This document shows, one piece after another, positions 30,854 to 39,648 of a DNA stretch of 64,000 bases. Source of the DNA: Parasulfuritortus sp037446165. Its GTDB lineage: Bacteria > Pseudomonadota > Gammaproteobacteria > Burkholderiales > Thiobacillaceae. Location of the stretch: assembly GCA_037446165.1 (NCBI GenBank), contig JBBIJC010000004.1, forward strand, positions 9,489-73,488, read 5' to 3'. Position 1 is the first letter of the stretch. Every line of letters begins with the position of its first letter. The notes beneath the pieces were generated by a model. The model did no database searches. It saw only the letters and a list, made by a program, of their open reading frames with translations, and had not been told where the DNA came from. The translations under genes were made by a program, and so were the position numbers.

Positions 30854-31405
30854 ATGGAATTTGCAATCTGGGTTGTGCATGTGTTGGTGGCGATGGCACT
30901 GGTTGGTTTGGTGCTGCTTCAGCATGGCAAAGGTGCTGACATGGGTGCCGCATTCGGCAGCGGTGCCTCGGGCAGCCTGTTTGGTGCCAGCGGTTCGGCC
31001 AACTTTCTTAGTCGGACTACAGCCGCTCTGGCGGCCCTGTTTTTCCTGACCAGCATGAGCTTGACCTACTTCGCAGGCAGAAGTCATGCGCCGGTCATTG
31101 CCAAGCCGGTCGCATTACCGGTTCAGCCAGCCGCGGCGCCAGCTTCTCCAGCGGCTACGCCGAATCCGCCAGCTGCACTGAAGCCGGCTGCATCTAAACC
31201 GGCTGCATCTAAACCNNNNNNNNNNNNNNNNNNNNNNNNNNNNNNNNNNNNNNNNNNNNNNNNNNNNNNNNNNNNNNNNNNNNNNNNNNNNNNNNNNNNN
31301 NNNNNNNNNNNNNNNCCGGCTGCATCTAAACCGGCTGCATCTAAACCAGCTGCGCCGGCTACTCCGCCGGTCTCCAGCGACAAATCGGGCGCGATCCCGA
31401 AGTAA
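30854..31405 (+). CDS. secG: Preprotein translocase subunit SecG with repeat-rich tail (gap inside)
   Basis: Auxiliary subunit of the SecYEG channel. The N-terminal part is canonical: helix 1 IWVVHVLVAMALVGLVLLQHGKGADMGAAFGSG, then FGASGSANFLSRTTAALAALFFLTSMSLTYFAG. After residue 78 a Pro/Ala/Lys-rich tail contains tandem PAASK units (15-bp repeat) and is broken by 100 N, so its true length is unknown. Such low-complexity SecG tails vary in length even between close relatives. A tRNA-Leu gene follows. Confidence 0.93.
   Translation: MEFAIWVVHVLVAMALVGLVLLQHGKGADMGAAFGSGASGSLFGASGSANFLSRTTAALAALFFLTSMSLTYFAGRSHAPVIAKPVALPVQPAAAPASPAATPNPPAALKPAASKPAASKXXXXXXXXXXXXXXXXXXXXXXXXXXXXXXXXXXPAASKPAASKPAAPATPPVSSDKSGAIPK
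31184..31347. repeat. 15-bp tandem repeat (PAASK codons) with assembly gap 31216-31315
   Basis: Unit CCGGCTGCATCTAAA; about two copies are visible on each side of 100 N. Unlike the other two gaps, the flanks share only 32 bp of repeat, so copy number is unresolved and sequence may really be missing. Confidence 0.85.
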
Positions 31406-31437
31406 TCACCTGGGTGACTTGTCACCCTCCATGTCAT

Positions 31438-31522
31438 GCCGACGTGGTGAAATTGGTAGACACGCTGTCTTGAGGGGGCAGTGACGAAAGTCGTGCGAGT
31501 TCGAGTCTCGCCGTCGGCACCA
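31438..31522 (+). tRNA. tRNA-Leu (anticodon GAG)
   Basis: 85 bases including encoded CCA. The 7-bp acceptor GCCGACG/CGTCGGC, anticodon arm CTGTC-TTGAGGG-GGCAG giving GAG (CTC/CTT codons), a long variable arm typical of class II tRNA and the T-arm GCGAGTTCGAGTCTCGC are all present. tRNA-Leu between secG and nuoA is a conserved arrangement in betaproteobacteria. Confidence 0.97.
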
Positions 31523-31557
31523 TCGAATTTCTTTATCCGCACTTAGGTGTTATTAAT

Positions 31558-31590
31558 AACCCATTGATATCAATGGGTTTTTTCTTTTTT
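31558..31590 (+). terminator. Intrinsic terminator after tRNA-Leu
   Basis: Stem AACCCATTG / CAATGGGTT with an ATAT loop (31558-31579), followed by a T-rich run broken by a single C (to 31590). A strong bidirectional-looking terminator separating tpiA-secG-tRNA from the nuo operon. Confidence 0.92.
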
Positions 31591-31596
31591 GTCGGC

Positions 31597-31626
31597 TTGA
31601 CACAAAGCTCTCTAGACACATACACT
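31597..31626 (+). promoter_or_regulatory. Sigma-70 promoter for the nuo operon
   Basis: Consensus TTGACA (31597-31602), an 18-bp spacer and TACACT (31621-31626) lie between the terminator and nuoA, 58 bp before its ATG. Because the preceding terminator is strong, this is the likely start of the 14-gene complex I transcript. Confidence 0.7.
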
Positions 31627-31683
31627 CAAAAAATTGCCAAGCATTGGAAGTGGAGTCCAAAGTGCCGTGGCCGAGGGGACAAA

Positions 31684-32052
31684 ATGCTGGATAACTATTT
31701 TGCGATTTTGGTTTTTATTCTGGTTGGCCTGGCGGTCGGCGTAGGTCCCATGCTGGTAGGGGGTGGTTTGGGCTGGGGCCTGGGTTTGCTTAAACCCGAT
31801 CCGGAAAAGAACTCCCCTTATGAATGCGGTTTCGAGGCCTTCGAAGATGCGCGCATGAAGTTTGACGTGCGTTACTACCTCGTGGCTATCCTGTTCATCC
31901 TGTTCGATCTTGAAATCGCCTTTCTCTTTCCTTGGGCGGTGGTGCTGAAAGATATCGGCGCCTTCGGTTTCTGGGCCATGGTGGTGTTTCTCGGCATCCT
32001 GGTGGTGGGCTTCGCCTACGAATGGATGAAGGGCGCCCTGGAGTGGGAATGA
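31684..32052 (+). CDS. nuoA: NADH-quinone oxidoreductase subunit A
   Basis: Membrane subunit of complex I (122 residues, three helices). The loop KNSPYECGFEAFEDARMKFDVRYYLVAILFILFDLEIAFLFPW is the family hallmark. ATG 31684 has GAGGGG upstream; the frame extends back to the terminator but that part is not conserved. The stop overlaps the nuoB start as ATGA. First gene of the operon. Confidence 0.97.
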   Translation: MLDNYFAILVFILVGLAVGVGPMLVGGGLGWGLGLLKPDPEKNSPYECGFEAFEDARMKFDVRYYLVAILFILFDLEIAFLFPWAVVLKDIGAFGFWAMVVFLGILVVGFAYEWMKGALEWE

Positions 32053-32528
32053 CGGCCATGCAAGGTTTGCAGGACAAGGGCTTTATCACCACGACTGCCG
32101 ATCAGGTCATCAACTGGGCCAAGACCGGTTCGCTCTGGCCCATGACCTTTGGTCTGGCCTGCTGCGCCATCGAGATGATGCAGGCCGGTGCGGCGCGTTA
32201 CGATCTGGACCGTTTTGGTATTGTGTTCCGGCCCAGCCCGCGCCAGTCCGATCTGATGATCGTGGCGGGCACCCTGACCAACAAGATGGCTCCCGCCCTG
32301 CGCAAGGTCTACGATCAGATGCCGGAGCCGCGCTGGGTGCTGTCCATGGGTTCATGCGCCAATGGCGGGGGCTACTACCATTATTCCTACGCCGTGGTGC
32401 GTGGTTGCGACCGCATCGTGCCGGTTGATATCTATGTGCCTGGTTGTCCGCCCACCGCCGAGGCGCTGCTGTTCGGCCTTGGGCAGTTGATGAACAAGAT
32501 CAAGCGCACCAATACGATTGCCCGCTGA
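32049..32528 (+). CDS. nuoB: NADH-quinone oxidoreductase subunit B
   Basis: Peripheral-arm subunit carrying cluster N2, the last 4Fe-4S centre before quinone. The 159 residues show LACCAIEMM (tandem Cys near 40), SMGSCANGGGYYHYSYAVVRG and VPGCPPTAEALL, together giving the four cluster ligands. ATG 32049 overlaps the nuoA stop; ATG 32058 is an alternative three codons downstream. Length fits the family. Confidence 0.97.
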   Translation: MTAMQGLQDKGFITTTADQVINWAKTGSLWPMTFGLACCAIEMMQAGAARYDLDRFGIVFRPSPRQSDLMIVAGTLTNKMAPALRKVYDQMPEPRWVLSMGSCANGGGYYHYSYAVVRGCDRIVPVDIYVPGCPPTAEALLFGLGQLMNKIKRTNTIAR

Positions 32529-32540
32529 GGATTTGCCTAG

Positions 32541-33146
32541 ATGCCCGTAACCCCTGAAGTTCTGCTCTCGCGCCTTGAAGACGTCCTGGGCGAAAAACTG
32601 GTCAGCGGCAAGGTGGCTCTCGGCGAGGTCACTATCGAGGTGCGGCCCGAAAATTGGCACGAGATTGCCTTGCTGCTGCGGGATGAAACCAGCCTGCGCT
32701 TCGATGAACTGATCGACCTGTGCGGCGTGGATTACTCCACCTATGCCGAGGTTGGCAAGGAAGAGGGCCGCTACGCTGTGGTCATGCACCTGTTGTCGGT
32801 CGCGCGCAACCATCGTGTCCGTGTTCGTGCCTACTGTGCTGACGAAGTGCTGCCCATGGTCGCGTCAGTGGTCGACGTCTGGAAGGCGGCCGACTGGTTC
32901 GAGCGCGAGGCCTTTGATCTGGTTGGTATCGTTTTCGACGGCCACCCGGATCTGCGCCGCATCCTGACCGACTACGGCTTCATCGGTCATCCGTTCCGCA
33001 AGGACTTCCCGGTTCATGGCCAGGTCGAGATGCGCTACGATCCGGAGCAGAAGCGGGTCATCTACCAGCCGGTCAGCATCGATCTGCGCGAGGTCACGCC
33101 GCGCATCGTACGCGAAGAGAATTTCGGGGATGTCGGCCATGGCTGA
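32541..33146 (+). CDS. nuoC: NADH-quinone oxidoreductase subunit C
   Basis: 30-kDa peripheral-arm subunit (201 residues), not fused to NuoD as it is in E. coli. Signature ERETFDL-type ERE-AFDLVGIVFDGHPDLRRIL near 122-143 and GHPFRKDFP near 150. Its last eight bases overlap an ATGGCTGAG that is the start of a truncated nuoD duplicate, a sign that nuoC and nuoD once overlapped here. Confidence 0.97.
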   Translation: MPVTPEVLLSRLEDVLGEKLVSGKVALGEVTIEVRPENWHEIALLLRDETSLRFDELIDLCGVDYSTYAEVGKEEGRYAVVMHLLSVARNHRVRVRAYCADEVLPMVASVVDVWKAADWFEREAFDLVGIVFDGHPDLRRILTDYGFIGHPFRKDFPVHGQVEMRYDPEQKRVIYQPVSIDLREVTPRIVREENFGDVGHG

Positions 33147-33284
33147 GATCAAGAATTACACGCTCAATTTTAGTTCCGGCCGCGCTTCGCGCTTAACCTT
33201 CGCTACGCCAAGGTTAGCCTGCACTGAAATTGAGCTGAGTTGGTGCATTGCCGCCGTTGTGGCTTCGGTAGAGGTTTTCTGAGC
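33139..33284 (+). other. Insert with truncated nuoD 5' duplicate and hairpin
   Basis: A 146-bp segment between nuoC and nuoD. Its first 33 bases repeat the first 33 bases of nuoD with two silent changes, then diverge into a palindromic stretch. It encodes a 47-codon ORF (MAEIKNYTLNF then unrelated residues) ending in TGA two bases before the real nuoD ATG. Pairing stems: GCTCAATTTTAG (33162-33173) with CTGAAATTGAGC (33224-33235), one wobble; TAACCTT (33194-33200) with AAGGTTA (33210-33216). It looks like insertion of a small palindromic element with repair of the overlapping start. Confidence 0.75.
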
Positions 33285-34538
33285 ATGGCCGAGATTAAGA
33301 ATTACACGCTCAATTTTGGGCCGCAACACCCCGCCGCCCACGGTGTGCTGCGCCTGGTGCTGGAACTGGACGGCGAGGTTGTGGAACGTGCCGACCCGCA
33401 CATCGGTCTGTTGCACCGCGCCACGGAGAAGCTGGCCGAGAGCCGTACCTACCTGCAGTCAGTGCCCTATATGGACCGGCTGGACTACATGTCCATGATG
33501 CAGAACGAACATGCTTACTGCATGGCCATCGAGAAATTGATGGGCATCGAGGTGCCGGTCCGGGCCCAGTACATCCGGGTCATGTTCGACGAGATCACTC
33601 GCATCCTGAATCACCTGCTCTGGCTAGGCACGCACGGCCTCGACGTCGGCGCCATGACCATGTTCCTGTACACCTTCCGCGAGCGGGAAGACCTGATGGA
33701 CGTGTACGAGGCGGTGACCGGCGCTCGCGTCCATGCCGCCTACTACCGTCCGGGTGGTGTCTACCGCGATCTGCCGGACAGCATGCCCAAGTACGAGGCC
33801 AACAAGTACAAGAGTGCGGCCGATGTGAAGCGTCTCAACGTCAATCGCGAAGGTTCGGTGCTCGACTTCATCGATGACTTCTGCAACCGCTTCCCGAAAT
33901 GCGTCGACGACTACGAAACCCTGCTCACCGAGAACCGGATCTGGAAACAGCGCACCGTCGGTATCGGCGTAGTCGATGCCGACCGGGCCAAGGCACTGGG
34001 CTTTACCGGCCCCATGCTGCGCGGTTCCGGCGTGCTCTGGGATCTGCGCCGGATGCAACCGTATGAGGTCTACGACCAGCTCGACTTCGAGATCCCGGTC
34101 GGCACCAATGGTGACAGTTACGACCGTTATCTGGTGCGCATGGAAGAGATGCGTCAGGCCAACCACATTGTGAAGCAGTGCGCGGACTGGCTGAGAGCCA
34201 ATCCGGGCCCGGTCATCACCGGCGACCACAAGGTTGCGCCGCCGTCGCGCGGGACCATGAAGGCCAACATGGAAGAGCTGATCCACCACTTCAAGCTGTT
34301 CACCGAAGGCATGCACGTGCCGGCCGGCGAGGCCTATGCGGCCATTGAACACTCCAAGGGTGAGTTCGGCGTCTACCTGATTTCCGATGGCGCCAACAAG
34401 CCCTACCGCATGAAGCTGCGCGCACCCGGCTTCTCCCATCTTGCCGCGATGGACGAAATGTCGCGCGGCCACATGATTGCCGACGTGGTCGCCATCATCG
34501 GCACCATGGACATCGTATTCGGCGATATCGACAGGTAA
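33285..34538 (+). CDS. nuoD: NADH-quinone oxidoreductase subunit D
   Basis: 49-kDa subunit forming the quinone pocket with NuoB; related to NiFe hydrogenase large subunits. The 417 residues match the standalone betaproteobacterial length: FGPQHPAAHGVLRLVLELDGE near 11, HIGLLHRATEKLAE near 38, YDRYLVRMEEM near 288 and GTMDIVFGDIDR at the end. The ATG 33285 copy is the functional one; the copy at 33139 is truncated. Its ribosome-binding site would lie in the inserted DNA (GAGG at 33270). Confidence 0.97.
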   Translation: MAEIKNYTLNFGPQHPAAHGVLRLVLELDGEVVERADPHIGLLHRATEKLAESRTYLQSVPYMDRLDYMSMMQNEHAYCMAIEKLMGIEVPVRAQYIRVMFDEITRILNHLLWLGTHGLDVGAMTMFLYTFREREDLMDVYEAVTGARVHAAYYRPGGVYRDLPDSMPKYEANKYKSAADVKRLNVNREGSVLDFIDDFCNRFPKCVDDYETLLTENRIWKQRTVGIGVVDADRAKALGFTGPMLRGSGVLWDLRRMQPYEVYDQLDFEIPVGTNGDSYDRYLVRMEEMRQANHIVKQCADWLRANPGPVITGDHKVAPPSRGTMKANMEELIHHFKLFTEGMHVPAGEAYAAIEHSKGEFGVYLISDGANKPYRMKLRAPGFSHLAAMDEMSRGHMIADVVAIIGTMDIVFGDIDR

Positions 34539-34542
34539 TCCT

Positions 34543-35016
34543 ATGCTGACACCCGAATCCCTGGTTCTGATCGACAAGGAAATCACCAAGTACCCGGCTG
34601 ACCAGAAGCAGTCGGCCGTGATGGGCGCGTTACGTATCGCCCAGGTTGAAAAAGGCTGGCTGGCGCCGGAGACCATCGAATGGGTTGCCCAATATCTGGG
34701 CATGCCGGCCGTCGCCGTGTTCGAAGTTGCCACCTTCTACAACATGTATGAGCTTGAGCCATGCGGCCGGCACAAGATCACGGTCTGCACCAACCTGCCC
34801 TGCCAGTTGCAAGGTGCGGACGCCGTGGCTGAGCACTTGAAGCAGAAACTCGGCATTGGCTTCGGCGAGACCACGGCGGATGGCCGTTTCACGCTGCGGG
34901 AAGGCGAGTGCTTCGGTACCTGTGGTTCGGGCCCGCTGTGTCTGCACAACAACCACAAGATGCATACCCACCTGACCCCCGAGACGGTGGACAAGCTGCT
35001 GGATGAGCTGAAATGA
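34543..35016 (+). CDS. nuoE: NADH-quinone oxidoreductase subunit E
   Basis: 24-kDa thioredoxin-fold subunit binding the 2Fe-2S cluster N1a. The 157 residues contain CTNLPC near 85 and CFGTCG near 126, the four ligands, and VATFYNMYELEPCGRHKI. ATG 34543 follows nuoD by four bases. The stop overlaps nuoF. Confidence 0.97.
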   Translation: MLTPESLVLIDKEITKYPADQKQSAVMGALRIAQVEKGWLAPETIEWVAQYLGMPAVAVFEVATFYNMYELEPCGRHKITVCTNLPCQLQGADAVAEHLKQKLGIGFGETTADGRFTLREGECFGTCGSGPLCLHNNHKMHTHLTPETVDKLLDELK

Positions 35017-36299
35017 GCGCGACTTACACCGGTCCCAAGGTTTGCCTGTGGACCCTTGACCACCCCCATCCGGCATCGCTCAATACCTATGTCGCCAACG
35101 GCGGCTACTCGGCGCTGAAGAAGATACTGGCCGAGAAAACCCCGGCCGAGCAGATCATCGAGCAGGTCAAGATCTCGGCCCTGCGCGGGCGCGGCGGGGC
35201 AGGTTTTCCGACCGGACTGAAATGGTCGTTCATGCCTCGTCACTACGAGGGCGACAAGTACGTCGTCTGCAACACCGACGAGGGCGAGCCGGGCACCTTC
35301 AAGGACCGCGACATCATCGAGTTCAACCCGCACCAGCTGATCGAGGGCATGATCATCGCCGGCTACACGCTGGGTGCCAAGGCGGGCTACAACTACATCC
35401 ACGGTGAAATCTTCGAACTGTACGAATTCTGGGAAAAGGCCCTGGAAGAGGCACACGCCGCCGGTTATCTGGGCCGGAACATCTGCGGCTCCGGCTGGGA
35501 TTTCGATCTCCACGCCCATCACGGCTATGGCGCCTACATCTGCGGCGAGGAAACCGCGCTGCTCGAATCGATCGAAGGCAAGAAGGGCCAGCCCCGCTTC
35601 AAGCCGCCGTTCCCGGCCAGCTACGGCCTGTACGGCAAGCCGACCACGATCAACAACACCGAAACCCTGGCCTCGATCCCCTGGATCATGCGCCACGGTG
35701 GCCAGGCCTTCCTGGAACTGGGCAAGCCCAACAACGGCGGCACCAAGATCTTCTCCATCTCCGGTCACGTCAACAAACCGGGCAACTACGAGATCCCGCT
35801 TGGCACGCCGTTCGCCGACCTGCTGGAAATGGCCGGCGGGGTGCGCAACGGCCACCAGCTCAAGGCGGTCATCCCCGGCGGTTCGTCGGCTCCCGTCCTG
35901 CCCGCCGAGATCATGATGGGTTGCACGCTGGACTTCGATTCCGTGTCCAAGGCCGGCTCCATGCTCGGTTCCGGCGCGGTCATCGTCATGGACGAGACAG
36001 TCTGCATGGTCAAGGCACTGGAGCGCCTGTCCTATTTCTACTTCGAGGAATCCTGCGGTCAGTGCACGCCCTGCCGCGAGGGCACCGGCTGGATGTACCG
36101 CGTGGTCAAGCGCATCGAGCACGGCGAAGGCCGACCGGAAGACCTGGACCTGCTGATGAGCGTCGGCACCAACATCGCCGGCCGCACCATCTGCGCCCTC
36201 GGCGAGGCCGCCGTCGGCCCGGTGCAGAGCTTCATCAGGCACTTCCGCAGTGAATTCGAGTACCACATCGAAAACAAGAAATGCATGGTGGGGAATTGA
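35013..36299 (+). CDS. nuoF: NADH-quinone oxidoreductase subunit F
   Basis: 51-kDa subunit that binds NADH, FMN and 4Fe-4S cluster N3. The 428 residues show the NADH-site GRGGAGFPTGLKW near 60, the FMN-site NTDEGEPGTFKDRDI near 86, GAYICGEETALLESIEG near 173 and the cluster ligands ESCGQCTPCREG near 345. Overlaps nuoE by 4 bp. Confidence 0.98.
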   Translation: MSATYTGPKVCLWTLDHPHPASLNTYVANGGYSALKKILAEKTPAEQIIEQVKISALRGRGGAGFPTGLKWSFMPRHYEGDKYVVCNTDEGEPGTFKDRDIIEFNPHQLIEGMIIAGYTLGAKAGYNYIHGEIFELYEFWEKALEEAHAAGYLGRNICGSGWDFDLHAHHGYGAYICGEETALLESIEGKKGQPRFKPPFPASYGLYGKPTTINNTETLASIPWIMRHGGQAFLELGKPNNGGTKIFSISGHVNKPGNYEIPLGTPFADLLEMAGGVRNGHQLKAVIPGGSSAPVLPAEIMMGCTLDFDSVSKAGSMLGSGAVIVMDETVCMVKALERLSYFYFEESCGQCTPCREGTGWMYRVVKRIEHGEGRPEDLDLLMSVGTNIAGRTICALGEAAVGPVQSFIRHFRSEFEYHIENKKCMVGN

Positions 36300-36300
36300 G

Positions 36301-38607
36301 ATGCCCGTAATCACCATCGACGACAAGCAGATCGAAGTTCCCGCCGGCAGCACCGTGATGGATGCCGCGCGCGAGGCGGGCGTCTACATCCCGCACTTCT
36401 GCTACCACAAGAAACTGTCCATCGCCGCCAGCTGCCGGATGTGCCTGGTCGAGGTGGAGAAGATGCCGCGTCCGGTGCCCGCCTGCGCCACGCCGGTCAC
36501 CGACGGCATGGTGGTGCGCAGCCATTCGGCCAAGGCGATCGACGCCCAGAAGGGCGTCATGGAATTCCTGCTGATCAACCATCCGCTCGACTGCCCGATC
36601 TGCGACCAGGGCGGCGAATGCATGCTGCAGGACATCGCCATGGGCTACGGTGGCGTCGGCTCGCGCTACGCCGAAGCAAAGCGCGTGGTCAAGGACAAGG
36701 ACCTCGGCCCGCTGGTCGCCACTGACATGACCCGTTGCATCCATTGCAGCCGCTGCGTCCGCTTCGGTCAGGAGATCGCCGGCATCATGGAACTGGGTAT
36801 GCCCGGGCGTGGCGAGCACATGGAAGTGATGCCCTTCCTGGAACATCATGTTAGCTCGGAATTGTCCGGCAACATCATCGACCTGTGCCCGGTCGGCGCC
36901 CTGACTTCCAAGCCGTTCCGCTTCAATGCCCGGCCCTGGGAGCTGTCCCGGCGCAAGACCGTCAGCCCGCACGACGGCCTGGGCACCAACCTGGCCCTGC
37001 ACGTCAAGGACAACCGCGTGCTGCGCGCGACGCCGGTCGACAACGAGGCGATCAACGAATGCTGGCTGGCCGACCGCGACCGCTTCAGCTACCAGGCACT
37101 CAATTCCGATGAGCGGATGACACGGCCCATGGTCAAGGATGGCGGGCGCTGGATCGAAGTCGACTGGCAGAAGGCCCTGGCCCAGGTTGCCGGCTCGCTC
37201 AAGGTCATCCGCGATACGCACGGCGCCGGGGCCATCGGCTTCCTCGCCTCGCCGCACCAGACGGTCGAGGAACTGCACCTGTTCCAGAAACTGGCTCGCG
37301 CCTTGGACTGCGAGAACATTGATTTCCGCATCGATCGCAGCGACTTCTCCGGCCAGTTGGCAGGCGTGCCCTGGCTGGGCATGCCGGTTGCCGAACTGAA
37401 TAGGCTGGATCGTATGCTGTTGATCGGCTCCAGCGTGCGCCAGGAGCAACCCCTCATTGCCCAGCGCCTGCGTCAGGCGGTGAAGCGGGGCGCTCAGCTG
37501 AACGTGGTTCACGCCGCCGATGACGATCTGCTGTGCAAGGTTGCCAACAAGCTGATCGGCAAGCCCTCCACGCTGGTCGGCCTGCTCGCCCAGGTGGCCA
37601 GGGCGGTTGGCGCCGAGGCACCCGATGTCGCCGTCTCAGCCGAAGCGCGGGCCATGGCCAACAGCCTTATGTCAGGCGAGCGGAAGGCCATCTTGCTTGG
37701 CCAGCTGGCCCAACTGCATCCCCACGCGGCTGAACTGCATGCGTTGGCCCAGGCCATCGCCCAGGCCATCGGCGCGACGCTGGGCGTGCTCGGCGCATCC
37801 GCCGACAGCATCGGCGCCGGCGTGGTCGACTGCCTGCCGGGCCAGGACGGCCTCGATGCCGGCCGGATGTTCGCCGAGCCGCGCAAGGCCTACGTCATCC
37901 TCGGCGCCGAGCCGGAACTGGGTGCGGGCGACACCGCCGCTGCGCACCAGGCGCTTGGGTCGGCCGAACTGGTCATCGCCTTGTCGCCGTTCAAGACCCG
38001 CTCCATGGACTACGCCCACGTCATGCTGCCGATCGCGGCCTTCGCCGAGACGGCGGGCAGCTACGTCAACATGGAAGGCCGTCTGCAATCGTTCCGCGCC
38101 GCGGTGCCGCCGCAGGGCGAGGCCCGTCCGGCCTGGAAGGTGCTGCGGGTGCTGGGTAATCAATTCGGTCTGGCTGGCTTTGGCCAGGATACGAGCGAGC
38201 AGGTGCTGGCCGAGGCGCTGCCTGAAGGCGAGGCCACGGTGCGTGCCCGCCTGAACAACGAGATCACCGGCGTCACCGTGGCGCATCTGAATGCCGCTGA
38301 CGGCATCGAGCGTCTGGGCGACACGCCCATCTACCAGCTCGACATCTACACCCGCCGTGCGCCGGCCCTGCAGGCCACGGACGATGGTCTGGCCGCCCAT
38401 ACCGCAACCGCCTGCGGCGCCCTGATTGCCCGCCTTGGACTGAGCGATCGCAAGCCGGTCAAGGTGAAACAGAACGGCGCCGAGACCGTCATGAAGCTGA
38501 TTCGCGATGATCGTCTGCCGGACAATGTGGTGCGCGTGGCGGGCAGTCTGCCCGCCGTGGTCATGTTCGGTCCACGCTTCGGTACGATCAGTCTGGAGAA
38601 GATGTGA
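36301..38607 (+). CDS. nuoG: NADH-quinone oxidoreductase subunit G
   Basis: 75-kDa subunit (768 residues) wiring electrons through clusters N1b, N4 and N5. Seen: 2Fe-2S ferredoxin domain with CYHKKLSIAASCRMC near 33-47, CPICDQGGECMLQD near 98, CIHCSRCVRF near 146, then a molybdopterin-oxidoreductase-like domain (about 215-680). Ala-rich C-terminal half, as common in this lineage. It follows nuoF by one base; the ATG at 36301 is clear. Confidence 0.97.
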   Translation: MPVITIDDKQIEVPAGSTVMDAAREAGVYIPHFCYHKKLSIAASCRMCLVEVEKMPRPVPACATPVTDGMVVRSHSAKAIDAQKGVMEFLLINHPLDCPICDQGGECMLQDIAMGYGGVGSRYAEAKRVVKDKDLGPLVATDMTRCIHCSRCVRFGQEIAGIMELGMPGRGEHMEVMPFLEHHVSSELSGNIIDLCPVGALTSKPFRFNARPWELSRRKTVSPHDGLGTNLALHVKDNRVLRATPVDNEAINECWLADRDRFSYQALNSDERMTRPMVKDGGRWIEVDWQKALAQVAGSLKVIRDTHGAGAIGFLASPHQTVEELHLFQKLARALDCENIDFRIDRSDFSGQLAGVPWLGMPVAELNRLDRMLLIGSSVRQEQPLIAQRLRQAVKRGAQLNVVHAADDDLLCKVANKLIGKPSTLVGLLAQVARAVGAEAPDVAVSAEARAMANSLMSGERKAILLGQLAQLHPHAAELHALAQAIAQAIGATLGVLGASADSIGAGVVDCLPGQDGLDAGRMFAEPRKAYVILGAEPELGAGDTAAAHQALGSAELVIALSPFKTRSMDYAHVMLPIAAFAETAGSYVNMEGRLQSFRAAVPPQGEARPAWKVLRVLGNQFGLAGFGQDTSEQVLAEALPEGEATVRARLNNEITGVTVAHLNAADGIERLGDTPIYQLDIYTRRAPALQATDDGLAAHTATACGALIARLGLSDRKPVKVKQNGAETVMKLIRDDRLPDNVVRVAGSLPAVVMFGPRFGTISLEKM

Positions 38608-39638
38608 TGGAATATCTGCAGCACCTCCTCGGTCCGGCCTGGATGCCGATCTGGACGCTGGTCAAGATCGTCATCATCGTGCTGCCGCTGCTGATTGCCG
38701 TGGCCTACCTGACCTACGCCGAGCGCAAGATCATCGGTTACATGCAGGTCCGTATCGGCCCCAACCGGGTCGGTTTCTTCGGCTTCCGCCTGGTCGGTCT
38801 GGGGCAACCCATAGCCGACGCGGTCAAGCTGATGACCAAGGAAATCATCCTCCCCACCGGCGCCAACAAAACCCTGTTCCTGCTGGCGCCGGTGCTGGCC
38901 ATCGGCCCCGCCATGGCGGCCTGGGCGGTGGTTCCGTTTACCGAAAAGTGGGTGCTGGCCAATGTCGATGCGGCCCTGCTGTACGTGCTGGCCATCACCT
39001 CCATGGGCGTTTACGGCGTGATCGTTGCCGGCTGGGCCTCCAACTCGAAATATGCCTTCCTCGGCGCCATGCGCTCTGCCGCCCAGATCGTATCCTACGA
39101 GATTGCCATGGGCTTTGCCCTGGTCGGGGTGCTGATGTGTGCCCAGAGCCTCAACCTGGTCGATATCGTCAACGCGCAGAAGGGCGGCTTCTGGCAGTGG
39201 TACTGGCTGCCCCTGTTCCCGTTGTTCATCGTCTATCTGATCTCCGGCGTGGCCGAGACCAACCGGGCGCCGTTCGATGTGGCCGAAGGCGAGTCCGAGA
39301 TCGTCGCCGGTTTCCATGTCGACTATTCGGGCATGGCCTTCGCGGTGTTCTTCCTGGCCGAATACGCCAACATGATCCTGATCGCCGCACTGACCTCGAT
39401 CCTGTTCCTGGGCGGCTGGCTGTCGCCGTTCCCGTTCCTGCCCGACGGCTTCTTCTGGATCGCCGCGAAGATGAGCTTCGTGCTGTTCCTGTTTCTCTGG
39501 TTCCGCGCCACCTTCCCGCGTTATCGCTATGACCAGATCATGCGTCTGGGCTGGAAGGTGTTCATTCCGGTAACCCTGATCTGGATCCTGGTGGTGGGCG
39601 GCTTCATGCAGACCCCGCTGGCTTACCTGTTCCACTGA
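38607..39638 (+). CDS. nuoH: NADH-quinone oxidoreductase subunit H
   Basis: Membrane subunit (343 residues, eight helices) bridging the quinone site and the proton-pumping arm. Signatures AERKIIGYMQVRIGPNRVG near 37 and ETNRAPFDVAEGESEIVAGFHVDYSG near 215-240. ATG 38607 overlaps the nuoG TGA (TGATG); a GTG one codon upstream is less likely. Confidence 0.97.
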   Translation: MEYLQHLLGPAWMPIWTLVKIVIIVLPLLIAVAYLTYAERKIIGYMQVRIGPNRVGFFGFRLVGLGQPIADAVKLMTKEIILPTGANKTLFLLAPVLAIGPAMAAWAVVPFTEKWVLANVDAALLYVLAITSMGVYGVIVAGWASNSKYAFLGAMRSAAQIVSYEIAMGFALVGVLMCAQSLNLVDIVNAQKGGFWQWYWLPLFPLFIVYLISGVAETNRAPFDVAEGESEIVAGFHVDYSGMAFAVFFLAEYANMILIAALTSILFLGGWLSPFPFLPDGFFWIAAKMSFVLFLFLWFRATFPRYRYDQIMRLGWKVFIPVTLIWILVVGGFMQTPLAYLFH

Positions 39639-39648
39639 GGAGGCGAAG

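Noticed and set aside
31564..31683. N-terminal extension of nuoA from 31564
   Set aside because: It would begin inside the terminator stem and cover the promoter; the conserved NuoA sequence and ribosome-binding site point to ATG 31684.
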